DNA of 45,354 nucleotides from Granulicella sp. (GCA_027365345.1 DAHXNO010000190.1:1-45354), one strand, 5' to 3'; counted from the stretch's first letter, positions 17,401-25,448 are shown. The notes: generated by a model not told the origin, from the letters alone. Numbers and translations: made by a program.

Positions 17401-18465
17401 ATGGCGTTTGCAATCCATTCCAATGCGCTGATTGCGCTCTGCTCCGCCGCCTTTTGGGGCGGCGGAGATTTTTCCGGTGGAATGGGTGTGAAGGCCTGTG
17501 GTGACCGGACACCGGACGCGATAGGATTTGTCCTGCTGGCCCATGCCATCAGTCTGGCGGTGCTGGTGGCGATCGCACTCTGTCCGAGGGGCGTCTTTCT
17601 GGAGAAGAGCCACCATGGATGGCGGGACTCGGCATTCCATCGACAGGTAGACAACTCCCGCGGAGACTTTCTTCCGATGCAGTCCGTGCAGCAGAACCGG
17701 ATTGGGAGCAGGCCGAGGCACGCTCCCCAATCGGCCGTTTCTGGAGAGAGTGCCGGCGTATGGGCGATTTGGGCCGGCGTGACCGGAGTGCTGGGTCTGG
17801 TGGCGTTTTATATTGCCCTGAGCCGAGGAGGGATGGGGATCTCCGCAGCCCTGAGCGGATTGCTGGCTGCGGGGATCCCTGCGGTGGCCTCGAGTTTGAT
17901 GGAGGGCGTTCCCTCTGGTCTGCGGCTGGCCGGCTTTGCGCTGGCGGCTGGGGCGATCTGGCTGATCGCCGCAGGGGACCTTGCGGAGAGCAAGGATGGT
18001 TCACGCAGCACGATGGCGCTGGCCATGTTTGCCGGAGTGATGTTTGGGGTATATTTCATTGCTTTGAAGATGGCCAACCCGCTGGGGTTGATCGTCTCCA
18101 TGGCGGTGGCCCGATTGACCAGCGTTACTCTTTGCTGCCTGGTTCTGGCGGCAATGGCGCTCTTTGGCCGCGGCTTGCCGTCTTTGAGACGAGCGGGGCA
18201 GCCGGCGACAGGGCAAAGAAGGAACTGGCCTATCGTGTGGGGATGGGCCTGCGCAGTGGCGCTGCTGGATACCGGAGGCAATCTGCTGTTCATGGCCGCA
18301 ACCCGAAGGGGGCGATTGGATGTGGCCTCGGTGCTGGCAAGCCTCTATCCGGTGGGAACGATCCTACTGGCCGCTTGGGTGCTTGAAGAGCGGCCCGCCA
18401 AGCGCCAGGTTCTGGGAATGCTAGCCGCGCTTGCGGCAGTGGTGATGATCACGTTGCAGCCGTAA
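17401..18465 (+). CDS. EamA/DMT family transporter
   Basis: This 354-residue inner-membrane protein has about ten hydrophobic segments arranged as two EamA repeats. TM1 has the family-like AAFWGGGDFSGG, and the last repeat ends LASLYPVGTILLAAWVLEERPAKRQVLGMLAAL, a characteristic EamA ending (P..t.l......E....Q..G). A soluble stretch of about 60 residues after TM2 (LEKSHHGWRDSAFHRQ to SESAG) is longer than usual and basic. Drug/metabolite transporters export or import small metabolites; the substrate here is unknown. The start lacks a good ribosome site, and an almost perfect intrinsic-terminator shape lies within codons 14-25. The gene follows the VWFA-related gene by 35 bases and may share its transcript. 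Confidence 0.9.
   Translation: MAFAIHSNALIALCSAAFWGGGDFSGGMGVKACGDRTPDAIGFVLLAHAISLAVLVAIALCPRGVFLEKSHHGWRDSAFHRQVDNSRGDFLPMQSVQQNRIGSRPRHAPQSAVSGESAGVWAIWAGVTGVLGLVAFYIALSRGGMGISAALSGLLAAGIPAVASSLMEGVPSGLRLAGFALAAGAIWLIAAGDLAESKDGSRSTMALAMFAGVMFGVYFIALKMANPLGLIVSMAVARLTSVTLCCLVLAAMALFGRGLPSLRRAGQPATGQRRNWPIVWGWACAVALLDTGGNLLFMAATRRGRLDVASVLASLYPVGTILLAAWVLEERPAKRQVLGMLAALAAVVMITLQP
17442..17473 (+). terminator. Terminator-like hairpin inside the EamA reading frame
   Basis: CTCCGCCGCC (17442-17451) pairs perfectly with GGCGGCGGAG (17458-17467) across a 6-base loop. It is followed at once by A and five T (17468-17473). This is the shape of an intrinsic terminator, but it sits 41 bases inside the EamA gene and codes for its first membrane segment. 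It could end transcription of the upstream VWFA-related gene, act as an attenuator, or be an accident of Gly/Ala codons. Confidence 0.4.
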
Positions 18466-18751
18466 CAAGCTCTGCTTGCCAAAGGGGTTGGAAGAGGAGC
18501 CAGAGACGGTGAAGATGGAGTCCTTGAGGGTTGAGGATGGATGCGAACGATTCGGCGCAACGATGAAGTTGCACGCCGGGGCGCCCGCGCAGTGGTGCGC
18601 TGGAATCGAGGCGAGAGAAGAGGGGTGACGGTACCGGGAAGGACGTCTCCCAGAACACGAGGGACAGCGCTCGGAGAGACGGCCGCTGAGTTGGAGAGTA
18701 GGCCCAGGGAATGGAGCGGAAGCCACACTTCCCGCATCGATATCCCAAGCC
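18466..18751. other. Gene-free stretch between the EamA gene and the tatA repeats
   Basis: This is the convergent gap between the EamA stop and the tandem repeats following tatA. Apart from a tiny CAAGC-TCT-GCTTG hairpin directly after the EamA stop codon, I see no structure and no credible gene. Confidence 0.5.
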
Positions 18752-18841
18752 GCTGGTCTACAAGTTGCGGGTCTACAAGTTGCAAGTCTTCACGCCACTG
18801 GTCTTTGAGCCAATGGTTCTCATGCCGCTGGTTTTCAAGCC
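18752..18841. repeat. Degenerate 15-bp tandem repeat, six units, abutting tatA
   Basis: Six consecutive 15-base units, plus-strand consensus about GCTGGTCTTCAAGCC, run from 18752 to 18841. The best-conserved pair (units 1 and 2) differ at one or two positions; the others differ at four to six. Read on the minus strand the array begins at the very end of tatA: the tatA stop codon (18835-18837) lies inside the first unit. The period is a multiple of three, so a read-through frame would give repeats like LKTSG. Such arrays typically arise by slippage and may vary between strains. Confidence 0.8.
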
Positions 18842-19068
18842 AGCGGAGGTTTGGGAGCTTCGTCGCCTCTGGCAGTGACCGTCTGGGCAGGTTCCGCGGG
18901 TTTGACGTCGGTTTTGACCTCGTCGTTGATTCCCTTCATGCCTTCTTTGAAGCCGCGCAGACCTTCCCCGAGGCCTTTGCCCAGCTCCGGTAGCTTTTTG
19001 CCGCCGAAGAGAAGGACGGCGAGCAGCGCAAGAATAATCAGGTGCCACGGTTGCAATAGATCGCCCAT
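18835..19068 (-). CDS. tatA: Sec-independent (Tat) translocase subunit TatA/E
   Basis: TatA oligomerises with TatBC to move folded proteins across the inner membrane. The 77-residue product has the canonical plan: a short N-terminus, one membrane helix at about 9-21 ([15 protein letters not shown]), the hinge and amphipathic helix [20 protein letters not shown], and an acidic, disordered tail. The length is normal. No tatC or tatB lies in the window, so the rest of the system is elsewhere. The gene stands alone, convergent with the EamA gene, and its stop codon falls in the first unit of a 15-bp tandem repeat. Confidence 0.95.
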   Translation of the reverse strand: MGDLLQPWHLIILALLAVLLFGGKKLPELGKGLGEGLRGFKEGMKGINDEVKTDVKPAEPAQTVTARGDEAPKPPLA

Positions 19069-19389
19069 AAGAGAATCTCCCTGCTTTCACCCTCCCAAGC
19101 TTGGCAATGGGTGACGGTTTCATTGTCGCACGAGCGAAAGAGAATGTCTGCAACAGGGTACGGCTGGCCGGTGTTGCCGGGGCAGCCCGGCTTCTGGCGG
19201 TCGAAGCGCGCCTGAAGCGCGCCTGAAGGGCACCGGGGGGACAGTATCCGGCTGCGAAAGCGCTGTTCCAGACGTCTAACCTGCACGAGACAGTATATCC
19301 TTGGATAGATACAAGGCCCATCGCGGCTTCGCCGAGGCCCGCCACCCGAAACTACCGCGCCGCTCACTTGAGCTGTGCCCACGAGGAAG
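19069..19389. other. Divergent intergenic region upstream of tatA
   Basis: The flanking genes diverge, so promoters for both are expected, but I cannot place them. The region contains a perfect 11-bp tandem duplication at 19203-19228 and a GCCGGG...CCCGGC hairpin near 19177. No gene is supported. Confidence 0.45.
19203..19228. repeat. 11-bp tandem duplication
   Basis: GAAGCGCGCCT occurs twice in direct tandem (19203-19213 and 19214-19224), followed by GAAG, the start of a third copy. It is non-coding and of unknown meaning, probably replication slippage. Confidence 0.75.
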
Positions 19390-20223
19390 ATGCTGCAACT
19401 GATGACGAAGACCCTAGATTCCGCCACTGGCCAGGTTCGCAAGGTGGCCTGCGTAACAACTTTGAGCATGACACTTGCACTGGTGCTGGGAGTGGTTGCC
19501 GGCTTGGCTGCCCCCAAGGCATTGGCGCAGGATTCGAGCTCCTCCTCGAGTAATTCCTCGGGTAGCCAGGCGCAGAGTGCAACGACCGCTCCCGGAACCG
19601 CGCCGATGTCCCGCGCGGCGGCCGCAGCTTTGGCTCCGTATACGGGACCGAAGTATGACAATCGTTGGGAGCTCTATGGCGGCCTGCTGTACATGAACGG
19701 GCAGGCAGGGCAGAACATTCCGGTGCGATTCAACATGGGTGGCGGCGAAGGGATGATTACCTACTGGCTGAACGGAAGGCTGGGGGCGGCTGCGGCCTAC
19801 CGGTTTGGAGCTGGAACCACCCCGGTGATCAGTCCCTTTTACAACCGGACGCTGGTGATGGAGCATATCGGCATGGCAGGCGTGGAGGTTCGGGGACCCA
19901 AAAACCGCTATGTGGCGACCAACTTTCTCGGGCTGTTCGGCGGAGGCTATGGCATCTACAACTATCCTGTGGAGCACTATCCCGGAGGTAGCCCGGTGAG
20001 CGCCTGTGCGGCGCAGCAGCAGCCCGGTCAGGTGGGGAACCTCCACCTGTACTGCAACCACTGGGCGCCTTATGGCACCGCCGGAAGCAACATCGACTTC
20101 AACCAAAGCCATAACCTAGCGGTGCGTTTGCAGCCAACGCTGATCTTCGATCACTTTGGCACCAACACCAAGTATTTCTTTGCCATCTCCCTGGGCGTCT
20201 TGTGGCGCTTTGGGCACCGGTAA
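19390..20223 (+). CDS. Exported protein, probable outer-membrane beta-barrel
   Basis: I do not recognise a named family. The 277-residue product has a long signal peptide (SMTLALVLGVVAGLAAPKALAQ) followed directly by a Ser-rich tract and an Ala/Thr-rich linker. A domain then alternates aromatic and small residues: NRWELYGGLLYMNGQ, GRLGAAAAYRFGAG, NFLGLFGGGYGIY, and a C-terminal strand pair ending FFAISLGVLWRFGHR. Short amphipathic strands and a final aromatic-rich strand resemble an 8-10-stranded outer-membrane barrel of the OmpA/OprF-like kind. Candidate starts are GTG 19375, ATG 19390 and ATG 19402; none has ideal ribosome-site spacing. It is convergent with the next gene. Confidence 0.7.
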   Translation: MLQLMTKTLDSATGQVRKVACVTTLSMTLALVLGVVAGLAAPKALAQDSSSSSSNSSGSQAQSATTAPGTAPMSRAAAAALAPYTGPKYDNRWELYGGLLYMNGQAGQNIPVRFNMGGGEGMITYWLNGRLGAAAAYRFGAGTTPVISPFYNRTLVMEHIGMAGVEVRGPKNRYVATNFLGLFGGGYGIYNYPVEHYPGGSPVSACAAQQQPGQVGNLHLYCNHWAPYGTAGSNIDFNQSHNLAVRLQPTLIFDHFGTNTKYFFAISLGVLWRFGHR

Positions 20224-20235
20224 GCGCGGCGTATT

Positions 20236-20250
20236 GAGTGGTCGCCACTC
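20236..20250. other. Hairpin between convergent genes
   Basis: GAGTGG-TCG-CCACTC is a perfect 6-bp stem with a 3-base loop, 13 bases past the upstream stop. It is the most stable structure in this convergent gap, but no T-run follows, so a terminator role is only possible. Confidence 0.3.
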
Positions 20251-20413
20251 CCGGAGGCCCTTCCGCGGGCAGGTTGCTTGAGGGACAAAAACGTTTTCTA
20301 GCGAGAAGGGTCAGCTTCCTGGAATCGGGGATGGGTCGGTTGGGGCGGAACCGTGTGTGAGCGGAGTCGAAATGGTGGGTTCCAGCCGGCAGCAATGCAG
20401 TTTCCGTAGCCGG

Positions 20414-21118
20414 TCAGTACCTGATCGGAGGGCCTGATGTTCCGTCGGACCAGCGGCTTACCACAATCATGAAGGTCGTCAGCCGGTTCTGCGGATCCAT
20501 GGCCGCTATAACCGGCGAGCCATGTAGATTTGCCCCCCAGCTCTTCGCCACGTCGCCTTTGGCGTAGAACATGAGGTGTGGATACCAGTGGTGGTCCTCA
20601 TCGTTGAGGTACTGTTGCTTCGACATCATGTAGCACATGGCTCCCGGCTCCAACGCCGGCAACGCACCGTCATTCAACTCCGCTGAGATGGTCTGAGCAA
20701 TTGCCGCTTGGGATTTACCTGAGAGCACCAGCCGGGTCTTCAGAAGATAGATCGGCATCACGCTGTGGGCCGCTGCGGCGTTGAAGCAGTTTGGGGCGCG
20801 CATCTTGGGGTTCCAGAACTCCGGATGATCCGTGTCATGGGCCCAGGATCGTTCCACATAACAGACAAAGCCGTTGTTGCCGTGTACGGCGGTGGAGTAT
20901 CCATGAGAGCCCAGCACCATCACGGTGGCTCCGTCCGCGATGGAGGCGGGCGCTGCACTGCGGGCCAGTGCGATCTCCGCGCGCGGTGGCATCAGGTACT
21001 GGGCCAGAGGCGCCATGGCAGGATAGGGACCCTGCTGCGCCTGCGCCCGTTGCATGCCCCCAGGCGCAACGACAAGAGCCAGAAACAGTACAACCAGGAT
21101 CGTTATGGAGCTTCGCAT
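20414..21118 (-). CDS. Exported protein of unknown function
   Basis: The 234-residue product has a signal peptide (ILVVLFLALVVAPGGMQRAQAQQ). The mature part begins after it and is rich in conserved-looking aromatic, His and Cys residues: VMVLGSHGYSTAVHG, GFVCYVERSW, APNCFN, and GAMCYMMSKQQYLND followed by HHWYPHLMFY. Three Cys in the mature part and several His could form disulphides or bind metal, but I recognise no family. AGGAGG stands 6 bases before the ATG, so the start is secure. It is monocistronic: the left neighbour converges and the right neighbour, the VOC gene, is 400 bases away. A secreted enzyme is one possibility; nothing proves it. Confidence 0.75.
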   Translation of the reverse strand: MRSSITILVVLFLALVVAPGGMQRAQAQQGPYPAMAPLAQYLMPPRAEIALARSAAPASIADGATVMVLGSHGYSTAVHGNNGFVCYVERSWAHDTDHPEFWNPKMRAPNCFNAAAAHSVMPIYLLKTRLVLSGKSQAAIAQTISAELNDGALPALEPGAMCYMMSKQQYLNDEDHHWYPHLMFYAKGDVAKSWGANLHGSPVIAAMDPQNRLTTFMIVVSRWSDGTSGPPIRY

Positions 21119-21520
21119 GCGATTCCTCCTCTGAAGTTAGCCTTTCGCCGCTTGCGCCTCTTCCTTCGCGTTTTGCGCCACGACTTTCGCGACTGTTCCA
21201 GTGCGCCACGTCCAAGTGCAGAAAAGCTTTGTACCCCTATTGATGAAACAGTATAGCGTTCGCATCGCCGCAAGAAGTCTCGCTGTTCTGTTGGGTCGAA
21301 GGAGAGGTTTCCAGAATCACCTATGGTCGCCGCCTTCGATCGGATCGCAAGGGCTGTACCCTTTCTCTGACACTTGCCTTATCCCCAGGAGGCTGCTCTC
21401 GCGGGCGCTGGCTTGTGGCGGAGGAAACCAAGCGATGGCGTTACGATGGCGCTTACTTCGCTGAGAGAGCACCGTGCTCTTGTCTGCGGATTGCGGTTGG
21501 CCAAGGTTCAGTTCCGCGGT
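21119..21520. other. Intergenic region upstream of the exported unknown protein
   Basis: This is 402 bases without a supported gene. On the minus strand TATACT occurs near 21250 and could be a -10 element for the gene at 20414-21118, but no good -35 lies at the right distance. Otherwise I see nothing. Confidence 0.4.
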
Positions 21521-21943
21521 TCAGTTTCGCATACCGGGTGTGTGGGTGATGCCTACTAAAAGACCCTCTGGACCCAGCAGTCGCGTGACGGTCTGTCCCC
21601 ATGGTTCTGTTCGAGAGGCAACGAGCAACTTGTAACCTTGCGCCTTCAACTCTGCGGTAGCTCTTTCGATGTCTCCCACGTCAAACTCGAGCCAGGCTTG
21701 TGGCGCAGGGATTTCGTCAGGCCACTGATCCGACCCAAAGCAGGACTCCGCGGCCTGCGCCAAGGACCAGAGGGCAAAGTGCTTGACTCCATCTAACCCG
21801 CTGGTATGGAGATAACCGGAGGCATCTTCCTGGAAGCGGATACCCAATGATTCGGAGTAGAACTTCCGGCTTGCGGCCGCATCGCGAACGATAGGACCAA
21901 AACCGGCGACAAAGAGGACTTCGATGTTCCTGGGAGTCATCAT
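21521..21943 (-). CDS. VOC family protein (glyoxalase/bleomycin-resistance fold)
   Basis: The 140-residue product shows the two beta-alpha-beta-beta-beta modules of the vicinal oxygen chelate fold. The first has VRDAAASRKFYSESLGIRFQ, with DGVKHFALWSL after it. The second has WLEFDVGDIERATAELKAQGYKLL, then EPWGQTVTRLLGPEGLLVGI. Such proteins bind metals and act as dioxygenases, isomerases or resistance proteins; the sequence does not say which. GGAGGT lies 5 bases before the ATG. It is followed by a gap and then glgC on the other side. It is probably transcribed alone. Confidence 0.86.
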   Translation of the reverse strand: MMTPRNIEVLFVAGFGPIVRDAAASRKFYSESLGIRFQEDASGYLHTSGLDGVKHFALWSLAQAAESCFGSDQWPDEIPAPQAWLEFDVGDIERATAELKAQGYKLLVASRTEPWGQTVTRLLGPEGLLVGITHTPGMRN

Positions 21944-22067
21944 GAGAGACCTCCGTCCGAGAAACTTCCGTGAGGATGGTGCGTCGGAGAAGGCTTGCTT
22001 TGCAGTTTCCTGTCAGCAGTGTTCCCATGGATTCTGGGGCACGGCATGAAGTTGACCCGAGAATGCG

Positions 22068-23318
22068 CTAGCGTCGCAGGAACTCCGGAGACACCGGACT
22101 CTCATAGCCGGAGTAGTCGCGGGTGACCACGGTAAGTCCGCTGGCGGTGACGAAGTAGCGTTTTTTGTCCTCGTTGGTGTCGTAGCCTATGACGGTGCCA
22201 TCGGGGAGGTGAACGTCACGATCGATGATGGCGTGGCGGATTCGGCAGTGGCGCCCGATGTTGCTGTGCGAGAAGATAATGCTGGAATCAATGTCGGCGT
22301 AGCTGTTTACGCGGACATCATGCGATAGCACCGAGCTGCGAATGACTGCGCCGGAGATGATGCATCCGGCGCTGACGGTGGAGTTGATGGCCATGCCGGT
22401 GCGGCCGGGTTCGCCGAAGACAAACTTGGCCGGAGGGTACTGATAGGCGCGAGAGCGCATGGGCCAGGACTTGTCATAGAGGTTGAACGTGGGGGCAACC
22501 GCCGCGATGTCCATATTGGCTTCATAGTAGGCATCCAGGGTGCCGACGTCGCGCCAGTAGAGCGCGCGCTGCTTGTTCTCATCCACGAAGTTGTAGGCGT
22601 ATATCTTGTACCGCCCCAGGAGTTTGGGAAGGATGTCATGGCCAAAGTCGTGGCGTGATTCGGGCGCCTCCGAGTCGCGGACCAATTCAGGCAGAAGGAC
22701 ATCGGTGTTGAAGAGGTAGATGCCCATCGAGACGTCCACCATCTCGGGGTTGAAAGGGGATCGGATCTCCGTTGTCTTGGGCTTCTCAATAAAACCAACC
22801 ACCTCGCCGTTAGCGTCAACTTGCACGACGCCAAACTCGGAGACCTGGTTGGGCATGACCGGCAGGGTGGCGATGGTCACGTCGGCGCCGGAGTCTACGT
22901 GCTGTTTCTGCATCAGCGCATAGTTCATCTTATAGATGTGGTCGCCAGAGAGGATGAGCACATACCGAGGCTCTTCGGAGCCGATCGAATAGATGTTCTG
23001 GAAGACGGCGTCGGCGGTTCCCTGGTACCAACTCTTGGAGACTCGCTGCATGGGCGGCAGAATCTCAATGAACTCGCCCAATTCGCTGGCCACCACGGCT
23101 CCCCAACCCTCGCGGATATGGCGATTGAGAGAGAGCGCTTTGTACTGGGTAAGGATGTAGACCTGACGAAGGTCGGAGTTGATGCAGTTGGAAAGGGTGA
23201 TATCGATGATCCGGTACTGACCGGCGAATGGAACTGCGGGCTTGGCGCGATCGCGAGTCAAGGGGAAAAGCCGTTCTCCGGCGCCACCGGCAAGCAATAC
23301 GCCCAACGTATCTCTCAT
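22068..23318 (-). CDS. glgC: Glucose-1-phosphate adenylyltransferase
   Basis: The enzyme makes ADP-glucose from ATP and glucose 1-phosphate, the rate-limiting step of glycogen synthesis. The 416-residue product has the nucleotide-binding N-terminus LLAGGAGERLFPLT, the CKPAVPF-like segment (RAKPAVPFAGQYRIID), LSGDHIYKMNY, FIEKPK, and a C-terminal left-handed beta-helix (SSIIFSHSNIGRHCRIRHAI). ATG at 23318 is preferred over TTG at 23336 because GGGAGG lies about 10 bases before it. Glycogen phosphorylase is encoded about 15 kb away. The enzyme is normally allosterically regulated by glycolytic intermediates. Confidence 0.96.
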   Translation of the reverse strand: MRDTLGVLLAGGAGERLFPLTRDRAKPAVPFAGQYRIIDITLSNCINSDLRQVYILTQYKALSLNRHIREGWGAVVASELGEFIEILPPMQRVSKSWYQGTADAVFQNIYSIGSEEPRYVLILSGDHIYKMNYALMQKQHVDSGADVTIATLPVMPNQVSEFGVVQVDANGEVVGFIEKPKTTEIRSPFNPEMVDVSMGIYLFNTDVLLPELVRDSEAPESRHDFGHDILPKLLGRYKIYAYNFVDENKQRALYWRDVGTLDAYYEANMDIAAVAPTFNLYDKSWPMRSRAYQYPPAKFVFGEPGRTGMAINSTVSAGCIISGAVIRSSVLSHDVRVNSYADIDSSIIFSHSNIGRHCRIRHAIIDRDVHLPDGTVIGYDTNEDKKRYFVTASGLTVVTRDYSGYESPVSPEFLRR

Positions 23319-23458
23319 AATCCAGACACCTCCCAAGCGACGCGGCTTAGTCTAGCCGCTACTCCGGTCGGATGCATGATGCGGCATCCATGAAGCCTGA
23401 GAGTACCAGCGCGGAGAAAGCCTTGACAAATCGAGAGTCCGCCGAAACGGCAAAAGGC

Positions 23459-23791
23459 TTAGAGGGGTGGGGTTTTCTCTTCGCCAGAGCCCTCTGTTGG
23501 TGCAGGCCCCGGCTCCTCTGTGGAGATACGAAGAGACCTCAAGAAGGTGCGATCGCTGCGGGTGAAGGGGCCAGCCTCAGGCTCGGCCTCCTCCTCCTCC
23601 GCAGAAGCGGGTTCGGCATCGCGCTCGACCTCATTCAGGCCGATGGTGGCCTCGAGCATGAGAAGGACATCAAAGCCCTGCTCGCGAATCTCGCGGACGA
23701 CACCCGAGATCTGGTCGGACCCGCTGACCGACTCATGGATCGCCTCGCCTAGCTTTTGGATAAGATCTTTTACCTGCTGGTTCAATGCCAC
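23459..23791 (-). CDS. Small acidic protein of unknown function
   Basis: The predicted 110-residue product has a helical N-terminal half (LNQQVKDLIQKLGEAIHESV, then EIREQGFDVLLMLEATIGLNE) and a disordered, Glu/Pro-rich tail (SAEEEEAEPEAGPFTRSD). I recognise no named family, though the N-terminal pattern looks conserved rather than random. The frame opens at a TTG at 23848 with no ribosome site. GTG at 23791 is preferred because GGAGAG sits immediately upstream and the well-ordered part begins there. It follows no clear operon; glgC starts on the far side, 141 bases downstream. It is probably cytosolic. Confidence 0.65.
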   Translation of the reverse strand: MALNQQVKDLIQKLGEAIHESVSGSDQISGVVREIREQGFDVLLMLEATIGLNEVERDAEPASAEEEEAEPEAGPFTRSDRTFLRSLRISTEEPGPAPTEGSGEEKTPPL

Positions 23792-24162
23792 CTCTCCGTC
23801 GCCGGGAAACAGGCGATCCGTCGAGGAACCTGTTTCCCTATAGTGCAATGTGCTGGAACGCCCATCCCACGCATTGGGTATTCCCTGCCAGGTTCGAGTA
23901 TTGGAGGGAACGGCAGTTGCGGGTAATCTTCTTCGTTACTGTTAAGAGTACCCCGAGGATGCTGTGGAAGCCAAGTGCGCTCGACGTTTCAGAATCAGGA
24001 AAGATTACCGCCTGCGATCCATCCTCTGGTCGATTCGAGATTGACGGCTTTGAGTATCTCCAGCCAGAGGGGAGGGCTACGGATGTACTGCTGCGAGCGC
24101 CGTTTGCGAGGGCAACACCGCGGAGCAGCCTCACCTGAGCCTCCACCCAAACCGGGAGTGCT
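23792..24162. other. Intergenic region, 371 bp
   Basis: No gene is supported on either strand. The small acidic protein's promoter should be here but is not obvious, and there are no repeats or strong hairpins. Confidence 0.4.
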
Positions 24163-24303
24163 CTAGACGAACGTGGCGTCTTCCGAGGCGTTTTCATCCA
24201 GATAGTAGTCTGGCTCATGGATTGGACGTAACTTGCTGCTCCACACCAGGAACCCCGCTGCCGCCGCCGCCGCGCCACCGATAAACCAGATTAGCTTCTT
24301 CAT
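24163..24303 (-). CDS. 46-residue membrane-anchored small protein
   Basis: A very short gene: MKKLIWFIGGAAAAAAGFLV forms a signal-anchor, followed by a periplasmic tail with an acidic end (YYLDENASEDATFV). The frame is open much further upstream, but that part is uninformative. ATG at 24303 gives the classic KK-plus-hydrophobic start, with GGGAG about 10 bases before it; ATG at 24327 is an alternative. Small proteins of this shape are common in Acidobacteria and are usually unannotated. Function unknown. Confidence 0.6.
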   Translation of the reverse strand: MKKLIWFIGGAAAAAAGFLVWSSKLRPIHEPDYYLDENASEDATFV

Positions 24304-24471
24304 CCTCAAACCGCTCCCTTTCCCCATACGCTGCTCAAACTTTATCAAACCCGACACACCACTCTTGTGTTTTTGACGGATGATCTGGCGAGATCTCTTC
24401 CCAGTTCGGAATGCGGGCAAAACTCCGGGCTGTGGGAGATCGAGCTCCGCTTCCCTTACACTGGTAGCGTT

Positions 24472-24924
24472 ATGGACAGGGTTCGATTCGGTCGCGCACT
24501 GGGTTACGGCGCTCGCCACGCGGCGAAGACGCTGCTCCAGGCGGCGGACGCGGCCCGATCACCCTCCGCAGTGCCCACTCGCCCTGCGCCTCCGGCGCGG
24601 CCGAGAGCGATCAGCGCCGCCCAGCCCTCGGTTCAGCCTTCGGTAAAGTCCTCGCCCCGCAAGGCCGTGCCTCTGGGCCGCTCCCTTTGGTCGCCGCTTG
24701 CGCGGTTCTCCAGCGTGGTATGGCTGCAGGTGACCGGGGTGTTCTTTGCCTTGATCGCGCTGTTCCTGTTCCAGGGTGTGTGGCAGCAGCGCGCCGCCTG
24801 GCGGATGCCGCCGGGCTCGCACCCCGCAGAGAAGCTCTACCTGCTCTGCGCAGCGTTTTTGGCCTTTGCTTACTTTGCCGTGAGCAGCTTTGTCCGGGCG
24901 TCTCGGCGAGATCGGGGCCGATGA
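24472..24924 (+). CDS. Two-TM membrane protein of unknown function, 3' end next to an IS remnant
   Basis: The 150-residue product has a basic N-terminus (RFGRALGYGARHAAKTLLQAAD), a Pro/Ser/Ala-rich linker that includes the near-repeat AQPSVQPSV, then two membrane segments (WLQVTGVFFALIALFLFQGVW at about 84-104 and KLYLLCAAFLAFAYFAVSSFV at about 122-142). The last residues (ASRRDRGR) are encoded by DNA that in another frame reads as transposase (GEIGADEGYFGG). The natural C-terminus may therefore have been replaced by the insertion. The upstream frame to 24367 is open, but ATG at 24472 starts a sensible protein. No family is recognised. Confidence 0.65.
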   Translation: MDRVRFGRALGYGARHAAKTLLQAADAARSPSAVPTRPAPPARPRAISAAQPSVQPSVKSSPRKAVPLGRSLWSPLARFSSVVWLQVTGVFFALIALFLFQGVWQQRAAWRMPPGSHPAEKLYLLCAAFLAFAYFAVSSFVRASRRDRGR

Positions 24925-25416
24925 GGGTTACTTCGGTGGCTACCCCAAGGGCAAGCGCGGGTGTGGCGCCGCGGGCAAGGTTCCTGTGTTTGGCTTGCCA
25001 AAGCGGGCGAGAAGGTCTATGCCAAGGTCATCCCCAACGTGAAAGGATCGACTCTGACGGCCATCCTCGACACCAGGGTTGTGCCCGGCGCGATCGTCTT
25101 CACCGAGACGCTCATCTCTTACAACGTGCTCGACGTGTCCAGCTTCAAGCAGTACCGCATGCGCTGCTCCACGCTCTTCTCCGATCAGAAAAGCCACATC
25201 AATGGCGTTGAGAACTTCTGGAACCAGGCCAAGCGCCACATGCGTCGCTTCAACGACGTTCCAAAGGCCCATTTCCACCTCTTTTTGAAGGAGTGCGAGT
25301 GGCGTTTCAACATACCCCAACCCAAACACCAGCAAGTCCAATTGATGCAATGGGCTATAACTCATTTCAAGGGGTTATCCCGTTATCCGGGAGAGCCCCC
25401 GTCGGCCGTCAAATAG
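24905..25416 (+). pseudogene. IS1595-type transposase remnant, 5'-truncated and frameshifted
   Basis: Two frames together recreate the C-terminal two-thirds of an IS1595/IS1016-type DDE transposase. From 24905 one frame reads GEIGADEGYFGGYPKGKRG and GAAGKVPVFGLPK. Near 25000-25010 the match jumps to the frame that continues KVYAKVIPNVKGSTL, YNVLDVSSFKQYR, HINGVENFWNQAKRHMRRF and FLKECEWRFN, ending at the stop 25414-25416. The shift fits a one-base deletion. The N-terminal zinc-finger part is missing. It cannot make an active transposase. It lies directly upstream of gcvT. Confidence 0.88.
25379..25400. mobile_element. Probable right terminal repeat of the IS1595-type remnant
   Basis: The end of the transposase region carries a stretch which, read inward, begins GGGGGCTCTCCCGGATAACG. 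A G-rich start directly after the transposase 3' end is what IS1595-group termini look like. The left end is missing, so the inverted repeat and target duplication cannot be checked within this window. Confidence 0.4.
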
Positions 25417-25425
25417 CGGGGAGGC

Positions 25426-25448
25426 GTGGGGTGCTTGGAGCACTCCAC
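25426..25448. other. Hairpin between the IS remnant and gcvT
   Basis: GTGGGGTGCT (25426-25435) pairs with AGCACTCCAC (25439-25448) over a 3-base loop, ten pairs with one G-T. No T-run follows. It lies about 135 bases before gcvT. I do not see the conserved cores of a glycine riboswitch here. Confidence 0.35.
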
